Shown piece after piece: positions 35,053 to 44,574 of a stretch of 64,000 bases of DNA (position 1 is its first letter; each line of letters begins with the position of its first letter). Origin of the DNA: Pestalotiopsis fici W106-1 (Eukaryota; Ascomycota; Sordariomycetes; Amphisphaeriales; Sporocadaceae). The stretch lies in the NCBI RefSeq assembly GCF_000516985.1, contig NW_006917099.1, positions 2,248,685 through 2,312,684 of the forward strand. The letters are read 5' to 3'. The notes under the pieces were generated by a model. The model saw nothing but the letters and a program-made list of their open reading frames with translations. It had not been told where the DNA came from and ran no database searches. A program made the position numbers and the translations under genes.

Positions 35053-36697
35053 TCAATATCCAGCAGGCTCGGGCTTGCTTGGGAATGTAGGCTTGTCAGC
35101 ACTGGCTCTGCACTGTCCCCTCCAATCCTGCGGCACAAACTTGTCGACAATAGCCTTGAATGCCTCCTGCAGTCTGTGTTAGTGATATGTGTCGCCAAGA
35201 TGAAGGAAATGATTATCAACATACCAATGTGCAAAAGCTGTCGTCGCCATCAAGATGTTTGCCTGCTGGTTTGCAACCGGGGACCTTCATGACTTGATCA
35301 TTGTAGCGAAGTCTGACATAGTAGCCGTCCAACTGGGCTCGCTCATCTGCAGCCAACTCTTCCGTCTTCTTGCGGCCGATTCCTGGTGGTGGCAGCCCCG
35401 GCTTCGTGGAGGATCCAAATCCAAAGACGGAACCGAAACTGCTGAGCCAGCCAGACTTTTGCGCCGAGGATTCCGCGGGTGGGATCGTTGGTTTCGTGGT
35501 AGCAGGCGTAGGGAGATCAGCTTTCCGGAACATTTCAATTGCAATGTGGCTCGTGTATGGAGGCCACTTGTCAGTGTCAAAGGTGCCCATGCTTGCCAGG
35601 ACCGCAGCCAACGTTGTATCATGGCAGCCGCTCATGCCAAAGCGTATAGGCGTTGCACCCTTTCCAGCCTTGACTCCGCCAACATTCAGATTCTGTGCAA
35701 CCTCGTACTCGCCGTCAGCAGTGCTTCGCTCAGCCGATCCTACCATTCTTGAAACGACGTCGCCCATGAGCCCTCCAATGCCCAGCATGCGGTATTCTTG
35801 GCTTTCCTTGTAGCCGGCAAACCACTCCTCTACGCCAATCTTTTCGACAATTGCCAGTCCCTTTTTGTCATAAAACTCCTTGGGCAGCCTGGTCTCTGGG
35901 CCATGTGCCAATGTGCTGTTGACCGTATCCATGATTCCGCTGAGCCTGGGCTTTCCATCTACAGCAACTCGTGGGCTGGCCTCGGGCATCCACTTTCCGT
36001 ACAACTTGTTCAGATATTCCATCTCGTCGGTCGTATTCCATCTATCAGCCGCCCGTTGTGCAAAAGCACGCGATAGGGCAGCGAATCGGCGGCAATTGCT
36101 GTCGTTTGGGAAAAGGGTCTCATCGGCAATGGACCGCGTGAGAATGGTTGGGGCAGGAAAGTTTGGCGCGCGGGTGCCGGCAGGATACAAGCCGAGAAAA
36201 GTCTCCTGCAAAGACTCTAGAGCTCTGGGGATCGGTGTGGCGCGGAGGTATAGGCTGTCGGCATCGTTGATGGTCGAGGGCAGGAAGCCCAATTGGTCCA
36301 CGTAGAGGCGGCGTAGGCGAGAACCCAGGTTGAATGTCGTTTCCCTTCCCTTGTCGGTGAGCATGCCCATGTCGCAAATGGCGTCGAGCTCGCCACCAGG
36401 ACCCGAGGCTATCACGGGCTCGTCGTTGGGCCCGAATGCCTCGAGGCGGCGCTTCCACTCCAATGTGGTGAATTGCGGTGACGTGAACGAGCCATCCAAG
36501 ACGGCATTGCGCATATGCCGCACTGCGTTGCAGTAAGGCCAAAAGGCGGGAAGGCCGGCATTGGAAAAGCGAGCAGAGACGGGCGAGCGCTCGCCATGTC
36601 GTAGAAGAATCTGGACAAACTGAAGTTTGAGGTCAGACGGATACAGTTGCTTGAGCTCTTCCTCCGTATACGGAGCGCGGGGGGTGAGGGTTGTCAT
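35053..36697 (-). CDS. Histidine acid phosphatase family protein (ACP6-like)
   Basis: A branch-2 histidine phosphatase of 528 residues. The exons on the minus strand are 36697-35225 and 35166-35053 with a 58-nt intron. The catalytic signature RHGERSP is at 33-39 (phosphoacceptor His34) and the second catalytic motif is HD at 359-360 (SGCHDTTLA). There is no signal peptide, so unlike secreted PhoA/phytase-type enzymes it is probably intracellular; the layout resembles mammalian ACP6, a lysophosphatidic acid phosphatase. A low-complexity insert (roughly 395-440, Pro/Ser/Gly-rich) lies between the HD motif and the C-terminus. The codon upstream of the chosen ATG is not a start; 36695-36697 is the first ATG in frame. 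It is divergent from the PPR gene. Confidence 0.9.
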
Positions 36698-37183
36698 GGT
36701 CAACAACGGCCAGTGTTTATAGAAAGATCAACTTGGAGCTATCAAGTAAGAATTGAGAGCAGTATTGGTGTCTAGAATTGCCTCACAATACTAATCAGAG
36801 AAGAGCTTCCGGATACAAATAAAAGAGAACTTTATGGGCCTGCCAATTGTCGCCCACGTTCATCCAGCAGCCCGGAAGTTTCTAGGTTCTCAAGGTATCG
36901 TGAGCTGGGGCGCTAGGTGACGTCGATCAGGTCATGTCCCAACTGCGAGCTCTCAGTGGTTCGTTGTGATAAGATACAGCGGGAGTGTTGGCTGTCTAGC
37001 AGGGGTTAATGGGAGCTCCACCCCTGGCTGCGGGCTTGCTATTTGCGCTAAACTCCGACATCAGAGCTACAACCAATAATCGTGAGTGCATTGAACTTTT
37101 TCCTTCTCTTTTGGTGTTGTAGAGTATCTCGAATCTCGACTTCTCGCCCATCATCGATCGCCGATTCGAGCACCCTAGATGTT
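36698..37183. promoter_or_regulatory. Divergent promoter: acid phosphatase / PPR protein
   Basis: 486 bp between divergent starts. The plus-strand frame of the PPR gene is open from about 37082 but has no earlier ATG. No other feature seen. Confidence 0.5.
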
Positions 37184-39832
37184 ATGAGGGCAGCTCAATC
37201 AGTTTGTCTCATCTGTCGCCACCGACTTGCGACAAAGGCGGCCGTGCAACCACGGCAATGGCGCGCGCAACTGTCGTCTTGGCCTGGCGCTTCGAGCGCC
37301 GCAGGTGACGGTTCAGTCAAGGCAGCATCTACAGTCCAGACGGTCCAGAACACAACAGGATTGAACAGTGGTGATTCTGGATACGCACGCCCCGAACGAC
37401 CTGCAGAGGTAGGACGGCGAACAAAGCCACGGACGACCCCCAGGCCCCGAGGCTCCAACAGTAAGAAGACGGCGAATGTCGATGTCGCAGATCTCTTCAG
37501 ACAGATTGTCGACCGGCCGGGCACGGAGAACAATTCGCCTGAAACGGAACATGCCAATTACATTAATATCAAGCTGGTTCAGGATGTTGGCAAGTTGCAA
37601 GATATGCTGGATGCCAAAGCTCCAATATCAGATGCTTTCAAGTTTCTGCAGACGACCCTGTATCCCGCCACTCAACAGGAGGGTATCATTGTACCCAAAG
37701 TCTTTTATACTGTGGCGTCGAACCTGCTGCATGAGGTAATACACATGAAGAAGGAAGACAGTCTGAATCCCGATTTGCCTCCCACTGCCGAGATTCTCGG
37801 TATTTGCGCCCACCTAGGAGAATTCAGGGCATCCGACTGGCTTCCGCTGGCTGGGGAACTGGTCAAGTACCTATGCAAGATGAAGACGTCTGCAGATGAC
37901 TATCCTTCCATTGAAGCTTTTGAGGACCACCTAGGTACCAAGAACAAAATCATTTCAGACCTTGTTGAGACCTGGAAAGTTCTCTCGCTCCCCAGACCCA
38001 GACCCGGGAAAATCAGAGCTGATGCCAGTGAGATCCTCGATGGCTTCTGGTTCCCGAGACTGGACAAATTCGCCATCACTAAACATGCCAGATCAAACAA
38101 CTTTTCTCTGGCTCTTAGCAGCTTATTCCCCCAGCACTCCCCCAATCAGCTGGGCGACAAGCTCTCCGTCCTCGCTATTGCGACACTCACGCTTCTGATC
38201 GATGGAGCAAGGAGCAACACGAGCTCGAGGCGCGGTGCTTTGCGATTCATGACAAAGGTGGCTCATTTGATCAAAGCAACCGGTGTAAATGAAAAGGCTC
38301 TTCGAAAGGCCATCAAGATCACCTATCCTTCAATTGAAGGTTATGTCATGGGGCAATGGCCCAAGTTGGAGGAATACATTGACGAGGTCAATCGGTCGTC
38401 CAATCCATTCGGTGAACGTCAAGGATCTTCAACGACCTCGAGGGCGGCCAAGGGCTCGCACGATGCAAGGTATTTCGAAAAGAAACTGAGCCAAGCATAC
38501 GTGACTCGAAATTGGAGCGAGGTTGATCGTCTTTGGCAAGAGTTTTCTGGCGCTCTCGTGCAAAGCACCGCGGACAAAACATCCACGCCCAACCAGAGCC
38601 CTCACATCTTTAATTCATTCATCAATACTTATATGGCTCTCAACAAGCCCGACAAGGCTATCGAGGTGTGGAACACTCTGCCCAAATGCGGGCTCAAGCC
38701 AACGCTCAAGACGTGGAATGTCATGCTCGATGGCTGCAAAAAGGCACAGAACCTCAAGGGGCTGACAACAGTCTGGCAACGCTTGATCAGTTCCGGGGCC
38801 AAATTGGATATGCCAATATGGGTTACCAGGATAGCCGGGTTGATGGAGTGTAATGATCCGGCTGCTGCCGTCATGGCACTCGAGGAAATGGCATTACTCT
38901 GGCGTGAGGCTCAGCAAAAGAAGAACGTGCATGCCGCTCCTCTCACCATAGAGCCCATCAATGCAGCCCTTTCGGGACTGATTCGTCTCAACCACCATTC
39001 CGCCGTGCAACGTCTGCTAGCCTGGGCAAAGGAACAAGGCATCAACCCAAACATTTACACATTCAATCTGCTGCTGCGGCCGCTCATTATCGAAGGGCGT
39101 GATAAAGAAGTCGAGGCAATTTTCAAGCACATGGAGGCCCTGGGCATCAATGCCGATCCGGCAACATTTACCGTGATCCTTGAGGGGACACTCAACAAGC
39201 TCGAGGCCTGGGACCCACAAAGACAAGTCGAGATTGTGGCCACCATCTTTGACGACATGAAAGAGGCCGGCCTCGAGGCAAATCATCAAAACTATGGCAA
39301 GATGATTCATTTGCTCCTGCGCTCTGGCGATCGTGCTCAAGCGTCGGTCAAGGCCGTCTTGGACCACATGTGGCAACAAGGTCTAGAGCTGTCGCCGCAT
39401 ATCTACACATCGCTCGTTGAGCATTACTTTTCACGCAACCCTCCCGATCTCGAGACTGTCAATGAATTGATTCAACGCCGGCGCCTGCTCGACTATGACG
39501 ACATGGACCGTATTTTCTACGACCGGGTCATTAAAGGTTATGCTGCTGCTGGAGACCATGAAACGGCGTTTAATATTTACCGCAGACTCAGCTCGGCTGG
39601 TTTCCTCGTCAACCTTGATGCTCAGTACGAGCTTCTGCATGCTCTCCTCTTGGCAGACAGGCGCAATGATGCCCGAGACATGGTCGAGGATACGGTCAAC
39701 AGATATGCTGAACACCGTGGTGAGGGCAGTTGGCTGGGTCATCGATACTGGCATACTGCCGAGAGGAATGGCTTCATCGACTGGATACCAGATGTTCGTG
39801 GTGGAAAGGCCGTCATGCGGGATCCACAATAA
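37184..39832 (+). CDS. Mitochondrial pentatricopeptide-repeat protein
   Basis: An 882-residue, intronless PPR protein. The N-terminus (MRAAQSVCLICRHRLATKAA) is basic and hydroxylated with no acids, as expected of a mitochondrial presequence. The first 100-150 residues after it are low-complexity. PPR-like helical hairpins are visible from about residue 480 on: NSFINTYMALNKPDKAIEVW, then LKTWNVMLDGCKKAQNL, NIYTFNLLLRPLIIEGRDKE, DPATFTVILEGTL and YDRVIKGYAAAGDHETAFNI. Fungal PPR proteins of this size act in mitochondrial RNA maturation, translation or complex assembly (family knowledge); the specific target cannot be inferred. The first ATG in the frame was used. Confidence 0.88.
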   Translation: MRAAQSVCLICRHRLATKAAVQPRQWRAQLSSWPGASSAAGDGSVKAASTVQTVQNTTGLNSGDSGYARPERPAEVGRRTKPRTTPRPRGSNSKKTANVDVADLFRQIVDRPGTENNSPETEHANYINIKLVQDVGKLQDMLDAKAPISDAFKFLQTTLYPATQQEGIIVPKVFYTVASNLLHEVIHMKKEDSLNPDLPPTAEILGICAHLGEFRASDWLPLAGELVKYLCKMKTSADDYPSIEAFEDHLGTKNKIISDLVETWKVLSLPRPRPGKIRADASEILDGFWFPRLDKFAITKHARSNNFSLALSSLFPQHSPNQLGDKLSVLAIATLTLLIDGARSNTSSRRGALRFMTKVAHLIKATGVNEKALRKAIKITYPSIEGYVMGQWPKLEEYIDEVNRSSNPFGERQGSSTTSRAAKGSHDARYFEKKLSQAYVTRNWSEVDRLWQEFSGALVQSTADKTSTPNQSPHIFNSFINTYMALNKPDKAIEVWNTLPKCGLKPTLKTWNVMLDGCKKAQNLKGLTTVWQRLISSGAKLDMPIWVTRIAGLMECNDPAAAVMALEEMALLWREAQQKKNVHAAPLTIEPINAALSGLIRLNHHSAVQRLLAWAKEQGINPNIYTFNLLLRPLIIEGRDKEVEAIFKHMEALGINADPATFTVILEGTLNKLEAWDPQRQVEIVATIFDDMKEAGLEANHQNYGKMIHLLLRSGDRAQASVKAVLDHMWQQGLELSPHIYTSLVEHYFSRNPPDLETVNELIQRRRLLDYDDMDRIFYDRVIKGYAAAGDHETAFNIYRRLSSAGFLVNLDAQYELLHALLLADRRNDARDMVEDTVNRYAEHRGEGSWLGHRYWHTAERNGFIDWIPDVRGGKAVMRDPQ

Positions 39833-40335
39833 TAGATGATATCCAGATAGTGTGAGAACATTTATAAATAGGAAAATCTCCAACTTTTGCAATAGTATAT
39901 ATGCAGTGTGGAAAACTGAAGCAGACAATCATTCGTGCGTGTCATTACGTTCTTTTAACCCTCAAACTACCGGGTACAATCACTGTCCCTTTGGATAAAC
40001 TAGCACATTTAAAAAAAAAAAACCAATGGTCAATAGACAGATTAGGTATCATGGAAAGTTTATATACGTGGGTTGCAGCTAAACAAGCACTTCACGCTAA
40101 TGCAAGGTACCGCTGCCAATTATGACGACGTCGAATGATGGGCGATGGCGTTGCTATGATGCATACAAGTCCTTCCTCGACATCATTGATTGACAACTCA
40201 AAGGTGTTTGCAAGCTTTTCGTTCCTAGATATATTTTACATTCTGAATACACAAAATTCTAGTATTTGAAAGACATAATCTCTATATCAACTCCTTTCAC
40301 TACCATACTGTCCGTTATCAACCTCCACAGCAATC
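39833..40335. other. Spacer between PPR and SMP-repeat genes
   Basis: An AT-rich tandem spacer of 503 bp that includes an A-run near 40011-40022. No gene seen. Confidence 0.5.
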
Positions 40336-41008
40336 ATGTCGCGGGCACTGATATCAAAGTCTCTGCGCCCTGCACAGCCAATACTAGAGTGCAGGGCTGC
40401 ATTTGGCTTACGTCGAGCCCCTGCATATATCCATACCTCGGTAGCACGGCCAGCCGCTGCCAACTTGAACCCAAATACCATCTCGGCCATTACGGAAAGG
40501 GAGAAGCTCATTACTGGCGAGGCCGGCCCAGTGGCGGATGGTCCAACAGCCCAAGCCCAAAAGTATGCTGGACAGCCATTGACTTCAGCCATTGTCGCAG
40601 ATATCATGAAGGGCGAGCAAATACTCACCGGCCTCAACGGTCCCATATCTGGCGGCCCCGCAGCTCTCGTGCAGAGGATATTTGATGCTGTACGTAAACA
40701 TATGCGAGGATATTGATGACACTGTTGATTGACATACATACCAGGGCACGGGAACAAAGCATCACTCGGGAATGCTGGATTCGGCCACCATATCCTCCAT
40801 CACCGAGGCGGAGAAGAAGCTCACTGGCAGCGCGGAACCGGTCAAGGGTGGCCCAACAGCGCAGGCGCAAAAACATGCCAATGAGCCCATCAACTCTCAG
40901 AGCTTGCACGACATCACTGAAGGCGAAAAGAAGATTACGGGCGGTCAGAGAGTCAAGGGCGGACCGACGGCAACGGCTCAGAGTGAGCTTAGTCGGAGTC
41001 GATCATGA
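40336..41008 (+). CDS. Mitochondrial-targeted seed-maturation-protein-repeat protein
   Basis: A 205-residue protein built from two copies of a seed maturation protein (SMP/LEA_5-like) module. The exons are 40336-40689 and 40745-41008. The first 40 residues (Arg, Ser and Ala, no net acid) look like a mitochondrial presequence with a YIHTS-type cleavage region. Each module has two subunits of the form ITE.EK.LTG....GGPTAQAQ; copy one spans about 48-113 and copy two about 131-200, and the intron falls between them. SMP domains occur in plant desiccation proteins and in a scattering of fungal genes; a role in protecting mitochondria during drying or dormancy is inference. The 3' end is 125 bp from the convergent PAN-like gene. 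Confidence 0.85.
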
Positions 41009-41133
41009 ATGTTTTCTAGTCAATCAGACCAGACTTGATTGTCAGGTTATTGTACAAGTAGATGAATATTGTATCGAGGAGTGATGAGATGCTGGATGTG
41101 GGGATTGAGATTAACGTATTAATATTATAATAT

Positions 41134-42275
41134 CTATGATGACGCTTTCAATACGGCGCTTATCCGATCGTTTCCAAGATTGGTCAATCTATTGCCATCT
41201 GTTGAATTCTTTGCCCAGCAATTTCCATTGTCCTTGGCGGTCGCGGCCGAAAGATCTTACGTCATGTCAGTACTTGAAGCTGTTTCCAATATCGAGGCAT
41301 CTGTCTCGGCGAAAGACGGGCAGGAAAACTCACTCGTATTAAAAGACACCCCTTTGCAGGTATTGCTGCCCGAGTTGTAATTATATGTCGAACATACCCT
41401 CAAGCAGTCCTCAAAGGTGTATGTCGTGGCGGCAAACAAATCAATACCAGTGTTACCATTGCTGATCGTGTCAACACCGCACTCGACCGCGTAGACATAT
41501 AGGTGCCCGCCACTGATCTCCATGGTCTGGTTCTGTCCGGACCGCGCATCGCAGTCAAAAGCCACGACCACATCCGTCGTCGGAACCGAGAGGGCGCTGC
41601 TGTCTGTCGTTTGGCTGCTCGAGGACGATGTTGTTGTCGCTGTCGCCTTGGGCTGGTTGCTTAGAGTGCTTGATGCTGCGCCCGTGGCTGAGCTGTCAGA
41701 CGCGGTTGCATCTTGTGCGTCCTTGGCATTTCTGGCGAGGGAAGGAAAAAAAGTTTCAGTGTCAATAATTCACCCACTTTGCAATTTTCAAAATTGCTTG
41801 TTTCTTTTCTCTGCGGTTAAACTCACTGTGAAGCTTTTACGCCCAAGGCTCCTCCTACTGAAGCGCCAATCACTACCAGACCGAGGACGATGAAGAAAAT
41901 AAAAGTCGGTAGTGCGAGACCGCATATCCGTCTTTTATCTTGCTTTTCTTGCTGATCTGGTGGTAATGGCTTGTACTCGCCGCCAGTACCATATGCTGCG
42001 CCATGTGTTGTTACTTGATTGGAATCATCATAATGACCCGGTTGTTGATATGTGTTGTGGTTTGTCGGATACGCGCCATTGCTGGGCGAATATGAGCTGT
42101 AGCCCAGATGGTTCACCTCGGGGTCCACCTGTGTCGTCGTGCCATTGCTAGAGTAGACAGTCTCGAGATCGGGCTGGTGGACTTGGTATGACGAGACCAG
42201 ATAAGCCGGTATGCGCTCCTTGAACTCGCCGCGGTTGAGCTCTGGCGCTTCACTTTCCCTGGCCGGTGAAACCAT
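41134..42275 (-). CDS. Single-pass membrane protein with PAN/Apple-like Cys domain, copy A
   Basis: I do not know this protein by name. It has 322 residues; the minus-strand exons are 42275-41827, 41731-41334 and 41255-41134. An N-terminal Tyr/Pro/Asn-rich cytosolic region of about 115 residues ends in a basic stop (KQDKRR) before one membrane helix (118-141). A Ser/Thr/Ala-rich stalk follows. The exposed C-terminal domain has cysteines in the order FDC, VEC, EDC, VC, TCKG and GNCW, with TFEDCLRVCSTYN and GNCWAKN resembling PAN/Apple folds that bind protein or carbohydrate. The last exon is required for the sixth cysteine. It is paralogous to the next gene on the same strand. A surface sensor or adhesion role is inference. 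Confidence 0.8.
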
Positions 42276-43518
42276 TACTAAGACTGTGGGATTTCTTTTG
42301 TTTCCTTTTTCGTTTTTTTTCTTCGTTGTCTCTCTTACTCTTACTGTAGCCAAGGTGAAAGGGTTGGGAACATACGAGAGGAACTTACGAAGGTTTTACG
42401 AAAGAAGTGACAGAGAGAGAATCCGCGGGAGTGGTAAACGACTTCAAACTCCGTACACCCCGGAAAGGGACCTTAAGACAAGAACACGATCCTCTTTTTC
42501 CTACTTTCCTGAGCCTCCAAGCCCCCCGGCCAGCTGCTGACCCGAATATGCAGCTCTCGTTAAGAACCCTGCCAGCCAAGCGGCTGCGCAGGGGTAACGA
42601 GGAAATGGGCGAATGGTAGCTCAACGGCCCCCAAGCGAGATACTTAACTTAACCTTTTTCCCCATATTGACTACTATTATACACCAATCCAATCGCTTCA
42701 GGGACTAGTTTAGAACTTGTAGGATTTGCTGTGTTCTTGTCCGTCGGTCTGGGCCCACACCCCTTGTTCTACATTCATCGCGTGGGAGCCTTGCAAAGAA
42801 AGAATTCAGCTTTCCATGGCCCCCAAGATTTTCGAGATCTGAATACTGCTTGACTCTACTAAGATGGTAGGACTGGATTGCGCAGTCTTGTCATGCACGA
42901 AGTTTGAAGAAAGAGAAAAGAAAAACGTAATGCATGGGAACATGTACAGGGATTTCTCTAGCAATTTTTGGCGTTTACGAACGCGTTGCCGCGTGGATCT
43001 CGCACTTGGTTGGAACTTTATCTTCCACATTTTGAGTAACATTTCTAATGTCAAGGAAAGACGCACCTATGCTTGTGTGTAATTATTAATTGGTGAGCCC
43101 ACTAAGTCAAAGATGTTCCACACAACCTGTTGAATTCTGTTATGGCTTGATTTTTTCTTTCTGAAATAAAGTGCTATTTTAAGGTTACCACAACCGTGCT
43201 ATACTGCTTGTGTATCCTTGCAGGAGACCGTGGCTAGTGTCGAAAGTGGCTTACACAATCCATGTTTGTATGCGAATTATCAGCCAAGGGTGGACTGACG
43301 GCCCAGAGCGAGCTTGGTCTCATTCGGTAATCAACTACGATATCATTATTGGACTGCAACAAGGTGATTGTTTATATAAGATGAAACTGTGCTGGAGGAT
43401 CAAATTTGCAAATTGTTATATATGGTATGAGAGTACTTTAATCATGCCTTGAAACATCGCGTCCACTAATACAATTGACTTGGGAGAGCTGGTATTACTC
43501 TTTCATTACTTTCAGTAG
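42276..43518. other. Promoter of copy A and downstream flank of copy B
   Basis: Contains the upstream region of copy A. Segments at 42533-42597 and 43251-43288 match segments upstream of copy B (44775-44848 and 45503-45537), showing that the duplicated unit includes about 1 kb of promoter. No additional gene seen. Confidence 0.6.
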
Positions 43519-44574
43519 CTACACCAGGAACGTAGCTAGTACGTGATAATCTTCACGGTCCATCCGATTGCCCTCCGTAGTGTTCTTTACCCAGCAATTA
43601 CCATTATTGTTTTTCTTTGAGCTCACAGCATCTGACTCTAGTCAGTATCTCATTTCCAAAGTTTCTTTATCTTCTATTTTGGGAGGAGGGGTGGGTGTCA
43701 CTCACATCTATTGAAAGCTATCGCCTTGCAACCGGTGCTATTAGAGTTTTGATTGTACGAAGAGCAGACCATCAAGCAGTCTTCAAAGGTGTATGTCGTG
43801 GCGGCAAATATGTCAATACCCACATCGCCAGTAAAGCGGACTATGTCCTTGCCACACTCGACGGAGTAGCTGTACGTCTGCCCATTGGCCATTTGCGTAG
43901 ACTGATGGTCATCTTCTAATGCAGCACAATCAATATGTATATATAGGTCCTTGTCCGTTGGCGCGATGTAGTTGGATATGTCTGCCGACTGCGTTGTAGT
44001 TACAGTTGCTGTCGCTGCTGTTGTTGCCGTCGCCTTGGGCTGGGTGCTCAGCGACCTCGATTCTGCACTGTCGACCGAGTTTAGAGCTCCATTACGATCC
44101 CTGACATGGTAGATATTAACCTAGCACTCAAAATTCCATACCCTACTAATATGAAACTCACTTTGTAGCTTTGAGACCACCCAAGGCTCCTCCTATAGAT
44201 GCACCTATGACTATCACAGCGACCACAATGATAAAGATTAAAGTCGGTAGCGTGAGCCCCCATATCCGTTTCTTGTCATCTCGCTTCTTTTTCTGATCTG
44301 ACGGCGCCGGTTTGGGCTCGTCATGGTCAGTAGGTGCTAGTTGCGGATCACCGGTGCCAGTGCTCGAATATGTGCCGTAGCCCAGCACCTCAGGGTCTAC
44401 CTGCCCGATCCTGACCGCCTCGAGATGGGACTGGTGATTTCCGCCGCCGCGGTTTGCTGGATCAACCTGCTGTTGATATGGTCCCAGGTTGGAGGACGGC
44501 ATGACCTCCTTGAACTGCCCATCGTCCCGGTAGAGCTCTGGTGCTTCACTTTCCATAGCAGGAGACTGCATCAT
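43519..44574 (-). CDS. Single-pass membrane protein with PAN/Apple-like Cys domain, copy B
   Basis: A 306-residue paralogue of the preceding gene. The minus-strand exons are 44574-44162, 44100-43706 and 43631-43519, matching copy A in number, phase and nearly in length (413/395/113 against 449/398/122). The N-terminus shares SPA.ESEAPEL; the membrane helix is at about 106-130, preceded by KKKRDDKKR. The Cys domain repeats IDC, VEC, EDC, VC, GCKA and GNCW. The third-exon acceptor (ending at 43632) was picked because nearer AG sites give a stop, whereas this one restores NGNCWVKNTTEGNR, homologous to copy A. Two adjacent ATGs start the protein. The stalk is poorly conserved between copies; the Cys domain and membrane helix are well conserved. 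Confidence 0.8.
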
